Assembly (NCBI RefSeq): GCF_008033445.1
Contig: NZ_VNKO01000002.1
Coordinates: 124,001 to 188,000 of the forward strand
Reading direction: 5' to 3'
Source: Vulcaniibacterium gelatinicum
GTDB lineage: Bacteria; Pseudomonadota; Gammaproteobacteria; Xanthomonadales; Xanthomonadaceae
DNA: 64,000 nt
The position numbers and the translations under genes are program-made. Below the pieces are notes generated by a model. It saw only the letters and a program-made list of their open reading frames with translations. It was not told where the DNA came from and ran no database searches. Shown piece by piece: positions 1-7,866 of the stretch; positions within the stretch are counted from its first letter, which is position 1, and each line of letters begins with the position of its first letter.

Positions 1-648
1 GCGCAGCAGGCGGCGCTGCGCGTCGGGCGTGAGGTACTGCGCCGCGCGCAGCGACAGGTGCGGCCAGCGCTCGCCCTCGTCGCTGGCGGCGGTGGCGAGC
101 AGGCGCGCGCTGTCCTCGGCGGCCCAGGCCTCGCGGCCGAGCGCGCGCAGGCGCGCGGCGAGCGCGTCGTGCAGCGCGTGCAGGTGGCGCACGTCGTCGG
201 CGGCGTAGGCGAGCTGGGCCGGCGAGAGCGGGCGGCGCAGCCAGTCCGAGCGGGTCTCGCCCTTGGCCAGCGCCGTGCCGGTGAGCTCCTGCACCAGCCG
301 CTGGTAGCCCATGCCGGCGCCGATCCCGGCCAGCGCGGCCGCGATCTGGGTGTCGAACAGCGGTTCGGGCAACACCCCGCAGCCGCGCTGCAGCGCGATC
401 AGGTCCTCGCTCGCGCTGTGCATGACCTTGAGCACGCCGCGGTTGCGCAGCAGCGGCGCCAGCGCCTCGCCCATGCCCGGCACCAGCGGATCCACCAGCA
501 GGATGTCGTCGCCGATCGCCAGTTGCACCAGCGCCAGCTGCGGCCAGTAGGTGCGTTCGCGGATGAACTCGGTGTCCAGGCCGACGCGGTCGGGGGGCGA
601 GGCAAGGCGGCGGCGCAGGTCGTCGGGGTCGGAAATCCAGTGGCTCAC
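1..648 (-). CDS. rnd: Ribonuclease D (3'-truncated by window edge)
   Basis: RNase D is a cytoplasmic 3'-5' exoribonuclease that trims tRNA and other stable RNA precursors. 216 N-terminal codons are visible; the C-terminal HRDC region lies past the left edge. The start is GTG at 648; the following SHWISDPDDL resembles family N-termini and no in-frame ATG is nearby. DEDDy exonuclease motifs are present: Exo I DTE at residues 25-27 (in GLDTEFIRERTYWPQ), the Exo II region with HSASEDL at about 77-83 and FDTQIAAAL after it, and Exo III YAADDVRHL at about 148-156 with its Tyr and Asp. The gene is transcribed leftward, divergent from the lipoprotein gene that begins near 799. The fold and motifs make the family assignment secure. 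Confidence 0.93.
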   Translation of the reverse strand, partial: MSHWISDPDDLRRRLASPPDRVGLDTEFIRERTYWPQLALVQLAIGDDILLVDPLVPGMGEALAPLLRNRGVLKVMHSASEDLIALQRGCGVLPEPLFDTQIAAALAGIGAGMGYQRLVQELTGTALAKGETRSDWLRRPLSPAQLAYAADDVRHLHALHDALAARLRALGREAWAAEDSARLLATAASDEGERWPHLSLRAAQYLTPDAQRRLLR

Positions 649-798
649 GGTGCGGAAGGGGAAGTGCCGGAGCGCGAGCCTAGCAGGTCGCGGAACATTC
701 CCGGTTCGCGGCGTGCGATCCGCGCCCAGGTTGCCGCGGACACGGCCGATGGCCTAACGTCGGGCGTCCCGCTTCCGGGCGTCGAGCGTGGGGGACGA

Positions 799-2625
799 TT
801 GCGCGCGCTTCCGATCGTGGCCGGCCTGTGCCTGTGCCTGCTGCTCGCGGCCTGCGAGCGCGGGACGCAGGCGCCTGCCCCCGATGCGGGGCGGCGTGCG
901 CCGACGGTGACGATCCGCGATGACGCGCCGGTGCCCACCCCGGTCTGGGAGGCGCCTGCGGTGCAGATCGCGCCGGCCCAGGCCGGCCAGGCGCTGGCCG
1001 AGGCGGAGGCCGCGCTGCGGGAGGGACGCCTGTACGCCGGCGAGCGTGACGCGTTGCCGTTGCTGCTGGCGCTGCGCGCGCTGCGGCCGGACGATACGCG
1101 CATCAGCGCGGCCTTCGACCGTGCCCGGGCCGCGCTGCTCGTCCAGGGCCAGGCCGCGCTCGACGCGCTGGAAGACGACCCCGGGGCGCTGCGCCGCGCG
1201 CACGAGATCGCCGGCGTGGCGCAGGCGGTCGCGCCGGACGATGCCGAGGTGCGCGCGTTCCTCGACCGCCTGCAACGGGTGGACGCGGCCCAGGCCCGCA
1301 ACCGCCGCGGCGAGGCGGAATTGCGCGCCGGGCGCCTGGGCGAGCGTGGCGGCGGCGCGCTGGCCCAGTTCCGCGAGGCGCTGCGCCTGCATCCGGACGA
1401 TGTCCGTGCCCGGCAGGGCATCGCGGCGGTGGAGAGCGCGATGATCCGCCGTGCGGAGCTGTCCGCCGAGCGCGGCGATTTCGACACCGCCGAGCGCTGG
1501 CTGGCACATGCCGCCGAGGTGCGCCCCGCCATGCCCACCGTGGACGCGGCGCGCGAGCGGGTCGAACAGATGCGCCGCGCGCGCATCGCGGCGCTGCACG
1601 ACCAGGGCCTGCGCGCGCTGCTGCAGGAGGGCGGCATCCCCGAGGCGCGGCGCCGGCTCGACGAGATCCTGCGCATCGCCCGCCCCGGCGATCCGGCGGC
1701 GGCCGAACTGCGCGAACGCATTGACCTGGCCGAGCATTACGGCCTGTTCCGCCCCGGCCAGCGTTTCACCGACGCGCTGCAGGGCGGCGGCCGCGGACCG
1801 CGGATGGTGGTGGTGCCGCACGGCGGCTTCCGCATGGGCGCGGTGGAGGGCGACGACAATGCCGCGGACGCCGAACGCCCCGCGCATTACGTGCGTTTCG
1901 ACCGCGGTTTCGCGATGTCCGCCACCGAGATCACCGTGGCCGAGTTCCGGCGCTTCGTCGAGGCCACCGGCCATCGCAGCCGCGCCGTGCGCCGCGGCCA
2001 TTCGACCGTGTACGACGAGCGCAGCGGCACCATGGTCAAGCGCAGCGGGATGGACTGGCGGCACGGTTACGACGGCCGGCCCGCGGCCGACGACGATCCG
2101 GTGCTGCACGTGAGCGTCAGGGACGCCGAGGCCTTTGCCGAGTGGCTGTCGGCGCAGAGCGGCCAGCGCTACCGCCTGCCGAGCGAGGCCGAGTTCGAAT
2201 ACGCCCTGCGCGCGGGCACGCAGCATGTCTACCCGTGGCCCGACGGCGTGCCGCCGAGGAGCGCCGGCAACCTCACCGGGGAAAAGGACGTCTCGCCGCG
2301 CGGCCGCCGCTGGCGCAATGCGTTCCGCGGCTACGGCGACGGCTGGTGGGGGCCCGCGCCGGCGGGCAGCTTCCCGCCGAATGCCTACGGCCTGCACGAC
2401 CTGGCCGGCAACCTCAGCGAGTGGGTGGCCGACTGCTGGCACGACAGCTACCGCCGTGCGCCCGCCGATGGCCATGCCTGGTACAACCCCGGCTGCCGCA
2501 CGCGGGTGATCCGCGGCGGTTCCTGGGCCAGCGCGCCGGAACAGGTGCGCGCGTCGTGGCGCCTGGGCGCCGATGCCGACACGACCAATGCCCGGGTCGG
2601 GTTCCGCGTGGTGCGCGAACTCTGA
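799..2625 (+). CDS. Lipoprotein with C-terminal formylglycine-generating-enzyme-like (SUMF1) domain
   Basis: 608 residues if read from TTG 799, chosen because GGGGGA lies just upstream and the peptide then opens with a short Arg-containing n-region and a hydrophobic stretch ending in the lipobox LLAAC (lipidated Cys19). No ATG gives a sensible start. Residues ~50-330 are an Ala/Arg/Glu-rich helical region, possibly TPR-like. Residues ~335-608 match the SUMF1 fold: RMVVVPHGGFRMG, ATEITVAEFRRFV, YRLPSEAEFEYALRAG, GNLSEWVADCW and RVIRGGSW...VGFRVVREL. In true formylglycine-generating enzymes two catalytic Cys lie just after GGS; here that segment reads GGSWASAPEQVRASWR with none, so sulfatase activation is unlikely. 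I infer a periplasmic, membrane-anchored structural or ligand-binding role. An M48 protease gene follows 25 nt downstream and may be cotranscribed. Confidence 0.8.
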   Translation: MRALPIVAGLCLCLLLAACERGTQAPAPDAGRRAPTVTIRDDAPVPTPVWEAPAVQIAPAQAGQALAEAEAALREGRLYAGERDALPLLLALRALRPDDTRISAAFDRARAALLVQGQAALDALEDDPGALRRAHEIAGVAQAVAPDDAEVRAFLDRLQRVDAAQARNRRGEAELRAGRLGERGGGALAQFREALRLHPDDVRARQGIAAVESAMIRRAELSAERGDFDTAERWLAHAAEVRPAMPTVDAARERVEQMRRARIAALHDQGLRALLQEGGIPEARRRLDEILRIARPGDPAAAELRERIDLAEHYGLFRPGQRFTDALQGGGRGPRMVVVPHGGFRMGAVEGDDNAADAERPAHYVRFDRGFAMSATEITVAEFRRFVEATGHRSRAVRRGHSTVYDERSGTMVKRSGMDWRHGYDGRPAADDDPVLHVSVRDAEAFAEWLSAQSGQRYRLPSEAEFEYALRAGTQHVYPWPDGVPPRSAGNLTGEKDVSPRGRRWRNAFRGYGDGWWGPAPAGSFPPNAYGLHDLAGNLSEWVADCWHDSYRRAPADGHAWYNPGCRTRVIRGGSWASAPEQVRASWRLGADADTTNARVGFRVVREL

Positions 2626-2650
2626 CCGCGGTGCGGACGAGGAGACGGCG

Positions 2651-3562
2651 ATGAGGGTGGATCCGTTCGGAAGACGCGGCCAGGCGCCGCGGCGGCGCGG
2701 ATTCGGCGGGGGCGGCGTGCGCTGGTGGGTGCTGCTGCTGTTCGCCGGCTATGCCGCCTACTACTGGGTCTCGAACCGGACCGTGGATCCGTACACCGGC
2801 GACAAGGTGCTGATCGACCGCAGCCTGACGCCGGCGCAGGAGGAAGCCCTGGGCCTGCAGGCCTACCGGCAGATCCTGGCCCGGGAGCCGGTGCTCGACC
2901 CCGAGGCGCCGATCGCGCGCCAGGTGCGCGAGATCGCCGCGCGCCTGATCGCCAAGGCCGACGAGGTCGAGGCCGCGCTCGCCGCCGAGCACGGCCTGCC
3001 GCCGCAGCACATCGCCCGCGGCTTCGAGTGGGACGTCAATGTGATCCGCTCGGACCAGGTGAATGCGTTCTGCCTGCCCGGCGGCAAGATGGCGGTGTAC
3101 ACCGGCCTGGTGCCGGTGGCGCAGAACGCCGACGCGATGGCGGTGGTGCTCGGCCACGAGATCGCCCACGCCCTGCTGCGCCACGGTGCGCAGCGGCTGA
3201 CCCAGCAGAAGGTCGGCCAGATCGTGCAGCTCGGCGCCGCGCTCGGCGGCATGGACGTGAACCAGCAGCGCATGGTGATGGCGGCGATGGGCTACGGCGT
3301 GCTGCTGCCCTACGCGCGCGAGCACGAGACCCAGGCCGACCACGTCGGCCTGATGCTGGCCGCCGCGGCGTGCTACGACCCGCGCGAGGCGGTGCCGCTG
3401 TGGCAGCGCATGGCCCGGGCGAGGGGCGGCAGTGCGCCGCCGGAGTTCGCCAGCACCCACCCCGATCCGGGCACGCGGATCGAGCGCCTGCGGGCGCTGA
3501 TGCCCAAGGCGATGGCGTTTCGCGAACGCTTCTGCGAGGAGGCGGGCGGGGCGGCCCGTTGA
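2651..3562 (+). CDS. M48 family metalloprotease, membrane-anchored (LoiP/YcaL/BepA type)
   Basis: 303 residues from ATG 2651, with a GGAGACGG Shine-Dalgarno region. A single transmembrane or uncleaved signal segment (residues ~24-42, VRWWVLLLFAGYAAYYW) follows a basic Gly/Arg-rich tail, so the catalytic domain is probably periplasmic. The zinc motif HEIAH is at 169-173 (GHEIAHALLRHG), and the third ligand lies in EHETQADHVGL near residue 228, followed by the family's STHPDPGTRIERL near the C-terminus. Members of this group degrade misassembled outer-membrane or periplasmic proteins. It lies 25 nt after the SUMF1-type lipoprotein, which suggests an operon. The exact substrate cannot be read from the sequence. 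Confidence 0.88.
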   Translation: MRVDPFGRRGQAPRRRGFGGGGVRWWVLLLFAGYAAYYWVSNRTVDPYTGDKVLIDRSLTPAQEEALGLQAYRQILAREPVLDPEAPIARQVREIAARLIAKADEVEAALAAEHGLPPQHIARGFEWDVNVIRSDQVNAFCLPGGKMAVYTGLVPVAQNADAMAVVLGHEIAHALLRHGAQRLTQQKVGQIVQLGAALGGMDVNQQRMVMAAMGYGVLLPYAREHETQADHVGLMLAAAACYDPREAVPLWQRMARARGGSAPPEFASTHPDPGTRIERLRALMPKAMAFRERFCEEAGGAAR

Positions 3563-3579
3563 GGCCGGCCCGCGGCTCC

Positions 3580-4320
3580 TCAGAAGCTCATGAACAGCCC
3601 GCCGTTGACCGGGATGTTCGCGCCGGTGATGAAGCCGGCTTCGTCGTGGGTGAGGAACTCGACCGTGCGCGCGATCTCGCTCGGCTTGCCCAGCCGTCCC
3701 ACCGGCACCGACTCCACGATCTTCGCCCGGATCTCCTCCGGCACCGCCATCACCATCGCCGTCTCGCAGTAGCCCGGCGAGACCGAGTTGACGGTCACGC
3801 CCTTGCGCGCCACCTCGCGCGCCAGGGCCATGGTGAAGCCGTGCATGCCGGCCTTGGCCGCGGCGTAGTTGGTCTGGCCGAACTGGCCGGTCTGGCCGTT
3901 GACCGAGCTGATGTTGACGATCCGGCCGAAGCCGCGCGCGGTCATGCCGTCCACCACGTTGCGGCACATGTTGAACACGCCGTCGAGGTTGACCGACAGC
4001 ACCGCGTCCCACTGGCTCCGTTCCATCTTGCGCAGGGTGCCGTCGCGGGTGATGCCGGCGGCGTTGACCAGGATGTCGAGCGCGCCGTGCTCGGCCTCCA
4101 CCTTGCGCACCAGTGCGGCGCAGGCGTCGAAGTCGGTCACGTCCAGGGGCTCGAACACGATGCCGGTGTCCGCGGTTTCGCGCAGGAACGCTTCCACCCG
4201 GCTGCCGTCGCCTGGCAGGTCCGCGGCGATCACGCGCCGGCCGGCGCGGGCGAGGGTCTGGCAGATCGCACTGCCGAGTCCACCGATGCCGCCGGTGACG
4301 ACGGCCACTCGAGTCTGCAT
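3580..4320 (-). CDS. phaB: Acetoacetyl-CoA reductase-type SDR (PhaB), copy 1
   Basis: 246 residues. NADPH-dependent short-chain dehydrogenase predicted to reduce acetoacetyl-CoA to (R)-3-hydroxybutyryl-CoA for polyhydroxyalkanoate synthesis. The Rossmann motif TGGIGGLGSAIC is near residues 10-21, NAAGITRDGTL near 85, and the catalytic Ser/Tyr/Lys in NISSVNGQTGQFGQTNYAAAKAG near 137-160. The C-terminal VNGGLFMSF resembles PhaB ends. Start ATG 4320 is chosen because MQTRVAVVTGG is the usual N-terminus; an in-frame ATG two codons earlier (4326) cannot be excluded. It is transcribed leftward with phaR and a second phaB upstream (order phaB-phaR-phaB). No PHA synthase (phaC) is in the window. Confidence 0.87.
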   Translation of the reverse strand: MQTRVAVVTGGIGGLGSAICQTLARAGRRVIAADLPGDGSRVEAFLRETADTGIVFEPLDVTDFDACAALVRKVEAEHGALDILVNAAGITRDGTLRKMERSQWDAVLSVNLDGVFNMCRNVVDGMTARGFGRIVNISSVNGQTGQFGQTNYAAAKAGMHGFTMALAREVARKGVTVNSVSPGYCETAMVMAVPEEIRAKIVESVPVGRLGKPSEIARTVEFLTHDEAGFITGANIPVNGGLFMSF

Positions 4321-4434
4321 GGGCATAGGGTCTGGCTGGGCCGCGGCTGCGGCGTGGCGGGGCAGCGCCATGGTGCGCTGCACAATGGATTCTGGCGGGC
4401 CCCGGGGCGGGGCGTCAATCCGCGCCGGCGCGGC

Positions 4435-4956
4435 TCAGGCGCGCGGCTTGGCGGTGTCCTTCTCGGCGGCGTGCTTGTCCTGTTCCTTGTCCCGCGGCCG
4501 GGCGGCCGGGCGCGGGCCGAGCCCGCTCACCAGGTTCTGCTGGAACTCCTTCCACAGCTCCAGGTTGCGCTCGGTGAGCTGGTTGAGCAGGGTCCACGGC
4601 GCCTGCCCGAGCAGGCCGCCCATCTGCTGGCGGAACTGCTGCTGCTGCTCCAGGAACATCTGCATCGAGCGCTCCAGGTAGGTGCCCATGAAGCCCTGCA
4701 GCGAGTCGCCGTAGAAGCGGATGATCTGGCTCAGCAGCTGGGTGGACAGCACCGGTTCGCCGGCCTGTTCGTGCTCGGCGATGATCTGCAGCAGCACCTG
4801 GCGGGTGAGGTCCTCGCCGGTCTTGGCGTCGCGCACCTCGAACTCCTCGCCGTCCACGATCAGCTGGCGCACGTCCTCGATCGTGATGTAGCTGGAGATC
4901 TCGGTGTCGTAGAGCCGGCGGTTCGGATACTTCTTGATGACGCGGGGCGCGGACAT
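4435..4956 (-). CDS. phaR: Polyhydroxyalkanoate synthesis repressor PhaR
   Basis: 173 residues from ATG 4956, where MSAPRVIKKYPNRRLYDT begins as in the family; the longer in-frame start at 4989 lacks similarity. PhaR binds DNA and PHA granules and represses phasin and PHA genes until polymer accumulates. The conserved N-terminal DNA-binding block (KKYPNRRLYDTEISSYITIEDV, residues ~6-27) is intact, followed by the PHB-accumulation regulatory domain (LSQIIRFYGDSLQGFMGTYLE) and a charged tail rich in Lys/Glu. It sits between two phaB-type reductases, a context typical of PHA metabolism. GC content is like its neighbours. Confidence 0.93.
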   Translation of the reverse strand: MSAPRVIKKYPNRRLYDTEISSYITIEDVRQLIVDGEEFEVRDAKTGEDLTRQVLLQIIAEHEQAGEPVLSTQLLSQIIRFYGDSLQGFMGTYLERSMQMFLEQQQQFRQQMGGLLGQAPWTLLNQLTERNLELWKEFQQNLVSGLGPRPAARPRDKEQDKHAAEKDTAKPRA

Positions 4957-5091
4957 GCGGGAAGACCGATGCAGCGGGAAGCCGAGCATGCGGCATGCGG
5001 TGCGGGCCCTGCAACCGGTCCGGTGTCAAGGCCCGCAGGTCACGGCGCCGGCGGGTCGGAACCGTGACCGGGGTCGCGCCGCCCGGCGCCC

Positions 5092-5832
5092 TCACCAGCC
5101 CATGTACTGGCCGCCGTTCACACTCAGGTTGGCGCCGGTGATCCAGGCCGCCTCGTCGGGGATGAAGAAGGCCACCGCGTAGGCGATCTCCTCGGGCAGG
5201 CCGAGCCGGCCGACCGGGATCTGGGCCACGATCTTCTCGCGCACCGGCTCGGGCACCGCCATCACCATGTCGGTGGCGGTGTAGCCGGGGGAGACGGTGT
5301 TGACCGTGATCCCGAACTTCGCGTTCTCCTGCGCCAGCGAGATGGTGAAGCCGTGCATGCCGGCCTTGGAGGCGGCGTAGTTGGCCTGGCCGTACTGGCC
5401 CTTCTGGCCGTTGATCGAGCTGATCTGCACGATCCGGCCCCACTTGCGCTCGCGCATGCCCTCGATCACCGGGCGGGTGACGTTGAAGCAGGAGTTGAGG
5501 TTGGTGTTGATCACCTCCTGCCACTGCAGCGCCGTCATCCTGTGGAAGGTGGTGTCGCGGGTGATGCCGGCGTTGTTGACCAGGATCTCCACCGGGCCGA
5601 GCTGGCGCTCGACCTCGCGCACCATCGCCTCGGCATCCTCCGGCGAGGACACGTCGCCGCGCGCCAGCACCACCTCCACGCCCTCCGCGCGCATCTGCGC
5701 CTGCCAGGCGCGGGCCTTCTCCTCGTTGCGGTAGTTGGTGGCCACCTTGTGGCCCATCGCCGCCAGCTTGCGGCAGATCGCGGTGCCGATGCCGCCGGTG
5801 CCGCCCGTGACCAGTGCCACACGTGCCGTCAT
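5092..5832 (-). CDS. phaB: Acetoacetyl-CoA reductase-type SDR (PhaB), copy 2
   Basis: 246 residues with a strong Shine-Dalgarno GGAGG before ATG 5832. Short-chain dehydrogenase predicted to make (R)-3-hydroxybutyryl-CoA. The cofactor motif TGGTGGIGTAICRKL (8-22), NNAGITRDTTFHRM near 88, and the catalytic block SSINGQKGQYGQANYAASKAG near 138-158 follow PhaB closely, as does the end VNGGQYMGW. It shares the ITRDxTxxxM and NGQxGQxGQ signatures with copy 1 but differs at many positions, so it is an older paralogue rather than a recent duplicate. gluQ ends 34 nt upstream on the same strand, so gluQ-phaB-phaR-phaB may be one transcript. Confidence 0.9.
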   Translation of the reverse strand: MTARVALVTGGTGGIGTAICRKLAAMGHKVATNYRNEEKARAWQAQMRAEGVEVVLARGDVSSPEDAEAMVREVERQLGPVEILVNNAGITRDTTFHRMTALQWQEVINTNLNSCFNVTRPVIEGMRERKWGRIVQISSINGQKGQYGQANYAASKAGMHGFTISLAQENAKFGITVNTVSPGYTATDMVMAVPEPVREKIVAQIPVGRLGLPEEIAYAVAFFIPDEAAWITGANLSVNGGQYMGW

Positions 5833-5866
5833 TGCGCGTCCTCCCTGGTTTCCTGTCGAATCGGGT

Positions 5867-6781
5867 TCACTCTAGAGCGTGGGCGGGAACGATGACAGGG
5901 GCCGGCACGGGGCCGGGCGCGATTCGCTCCGGGCGGAACGCGGCCTGCGCGGCGGCCAGCGCCGCGGGCACCGAGCCGGCCCCGCGCAACGCCGCCGGCG
6001 GCTGCCCCAGCGCCTGCCAGGCCGCGCGCAGCGCCGGCAGCGGGTCGTCGCCGTCCACCGGCAGCGCGGCCAGCGACTTGGAGAGCTTGCGGCCGTCCGC
6101 GCCCAGCACCAGCGGCAGGTGGGCGTAGGCCGGCGTCGGCAGGCCCAGCGCGCGCTGCAGCAGGATCTGGCGCGGGGTCGAGTCGAGCAGATCGGCGCCG
6201 CGCACCACGGCGGTGATGCCCTGCGCGGCGTCGTCCACCACCACCGCGAGCTGGTAGGCCCAGTAGCCGTCGGCCCGGCGCAGGACGAAATCGCCGACCT
6301 CGGCATGCACGTCCTGCGCGCAGCGTCCCTGGATCGCGTCCTCGAACGCGACCGTGCTGCCCGGCGGCACCCGCAGGCGCACCGCGGGCGTGTCCCGCCG
6401 GCCGCCGGCGCGGCAGCGATGGTGGATGCCGCCGTCGGCGGCCAGCGCGCTGCGGCTGCAATGGCACTCGAACGCCGCGCCGCCGGCCAGCAGGCGCTCG
6501 AGCGCGGCCTGGTACAGCGCGCCGCGCTCGCTCTGCCGGACCACCGGCCCGTCGGAGACCAGTCCGAACGCGGCCAGGGTGCGCAGCTGCGCCTCGGCCG
6601 CGCCGGGCACCTCGCGCGGCGGGTCGAGGTCCTCGATCCGCACCAGCCATTCGCCGCCGGCATGCCGTGCCAGCAGCCAGCTGCCCAGCGCCGCCAGCAG
6701 CGAGCCGAAGTGCAGCGGCCCGGTCGGCGAGGGGGCGAAGCGGCCGCGGCGCGGCGGTGCGGGGGGTGGGGGGGGCGTCAT
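5867..6781 (-). CDS. gluQ: Glutamyl-Q tRNA(Asp) synthetase
   Basis: 304 residues. GluQ-RS is a GluRS catalytic-domain paralogue without an anticodon-binding domain; it glutamylates queuosine at position 34 of tRNA-Asp. The class I HIGH-like motif appears as [23 protein letters not shown] (residues ~11-33), the KMSKS-like signature as KLSKS (near 238), and zinc-type Cys/His ligands as ECHCSR near 103 and HHRC near 117. Start ATG 6781 is at a Pro-rich [10 protein letters not shown]. It is divergent from htpX with 75 nt between. The short length (full GluRS ~470) supports GluQ rather than GltX. Confidence 0.92.
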   Translation of the reverse strand: MTPPPPPAPPRRGRFAPSPTGPLHFGSLLAALGSWLLARHAGGEWLVRIEDLDPPREVPGAAEAQLRTLAAFGLVSDGPVVRQSERGALYQAALERLLAGGAAFECHCSRSALAADGGIHHRCRAGGRRDTPAVRLRVPPGSTVAFEDAIQGRCAQDVHAEVGDFVLRRADGYWAYQLAVVVDDAAQGITAVVRGADLLDSTPRQILLQRALGLPTPAYAHLPLVLGADGRKLSKSLAALPVDGDDPLPALRAAWQALGQPPAALRGAGSVPAALAAAQAAFRPERIAPGPVPAPVIVPAHALE

Positions 6782-6785
6782 TGCA

Positions 6786-6815
6786 CTTGAATTTAACCGC
6801 GCCACGCCACACTAA
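6786..6815 (+). promoter_or_regulatory. Candidate sigma-32-type promoter for htpX
   Basis: CTTGAA at 6786-6791 matches the sigma-32 -35 consensus, and CCACACTAA at 6807-6815 resembles the -10 consensus CCCCATnT, with a 15-nt spacer. It lies about 42 nt upstream of htpX, a heat-shock gene in other proteobacteria. The -10 match is partial, so this is an inference from position and sequence. Confidence 0.45.
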
Positions 6816-6856
6816 CGCACCGTACCCGCGCACCCGCGCGCAATCCCCGACTATCC

Positions 6857-7759
6857 ATGCTCAAGCGAATCGTCCTGTTCCTGGCCACCAACCTCGCCGT
6901 GCTGGCGCTGGTCAGCATCGTCATGTCCGTGCTGGGCGTGGATGCCAGCCGGTTCGGCGGTCTGCTGGTGATGGCCGCGCTGTTCGGCTTCGGCGGCGCG
7001 TTCGTCTCGCTGCTGATGTCGAAGTGGGTGGCCAAGCGCTTCACCGGCGCGCAGGTGATCGAAACCCCGCGCAACGAGGCCGAGCGCTGGCTGCTGGAGA
7101 CCGTGCGCCGCCAGGCCGAGGCCGCCGGCATCGGCATGCCCGAGGTCGCGGTCTACGACGCGCCCGAGATCAACGCCTTCGCCACCGGTGCCAACCGCAA
7201 CCATGCCCTGGTCGCGGTCTCCACCGGCCTGCTGCGGGCGATGAACCGCGACGAGGCCGAGGCCGTGCTCGGCCACGAGGTCGCCCACATCGCCAACGGC
7301 GACATGGTGACCATGGCCCTGCTGCAGGGCGTGCTCAACACCTTCGTGATCGTCCTGGCGCGCATCGTCGGCCGGGTGGTGGACGGGTTCATCAGCGGCA
7401 ACCGCGAGGGCGGCGTCGGCCCGGCCTATTTCCTCGTGGTGCTGGTGCTGGAGCTGGTCTTCGGCCTGTTCGCGAGCATGATCGCCATGTGGTTCTCGCG
7501 CCACCGCGAGTTCCGCGCCGACGCCGGCGGCGCGCGCCTGGCCGGGCGCGAGAAGATGATCGCCGCGCTCGAGCGCCTGGCCCAGACCTACGGCCACAGC
7601 ACCCTGCCCAAGCAGATCGCCGCGTTCGGCATCAGCGGCGGCGTGGGCGCCGGCCTGGCCCGGCTGTTCATGAGCCATCCGCCGCTGGAGGAGCGCATCG
7701 CCCGCCTGCGCGCGGCCGCACCCGACGAGCACGCCGTGCGCCAGGGTCTGGTGGCCTGA
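6857..7759 (+). CDS. htpX: Heat-shock membrane protease HtpX
   Basis: 300 residues, an inner-membrane M48B zinc endopeptidase that helps clear misfolded membrane proteins alongside FtsH. Two N-terminal transmembrane segments (residues ~5-27 and ~33-52) precede the catalytic domain; [10 protein letters not shown] at 140-149 contains the HExxH zinc site, with a further hydrophobic pair around 153-215 and the third-ligand region [17 protein letters not shown] near 215-230. Length and order of segments match the family. A candidate sigma-32-type promoter lies upstream and a strong bidirectional terminator follows at 7811-7840. Confidence 0.95.
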   Translation: MLKRIVLFLATNLAVLALVSIVMSVLGVDASRFGGLLVMAALFGFGGAFVSLLMSKWVAKRFTGAQVIETPRNEAERWLLETVRRQAEAAGIGMPEVAVYDAPEINAFATGANRNHALVAVSTGLLRAMNRDEAEAVLGHEVAHIANGDMVTMALLQGVLNTFVIVLARIVGRVVDGFISGNREGGVGPAYFLVVLVLELVFGLFASMIAMWFSRHREFRADAGGARLAGREKMIAALERLAQTYGHSTLPKQIAAFGISGGVGAGLARLFMSHPPLEERIARLRAAAPDEHAVRQGLVA

Positions 7760-7810
7760 GGCCCTGAGGCCCCGATTCGCGGAGCGCGTCCCGCGCCCTG
7801 CGGCAGAAAT

Positions 7811-7840
7811 GAAGAAGCCCGCCGCGAGGCGGGCTTCTTC
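7811..7840. terminator. Bidirectional intrinsic terminator between htpX and the FimX-like gene
   Basis: Perfect 13-bp stem GAAGAAGCCCGCC / GGCGGGCTTCTTC closed by a GCGA (GNRA) tetraloop. The A-rich 5' edge and T-rich 3' edge give a U-tract in both directions, serving the convergent genes ending at 7759 (+) and 7867 (-). Confidence 0.9.
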
Positions 7841-7866
7841 GTGTGCAGTGCACGCCTGCGCGGCGG

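Noticed and set aside
58-2625. An open frame of 855 codons reading through the rnd antisense region into the lipoprotein gene
   Set aside because: The first ~250 codons are the antisense of rnd and have no family resemblance; the real gene starts near 799 with a lipoprotein signal.
2414-4012. Long antisense frames opposite the M48 protease and phaB genes
   Set aside because: They are GC-rich shadows, full of Arg/His/Gly with no domain, and lie opposite genes with clear families.
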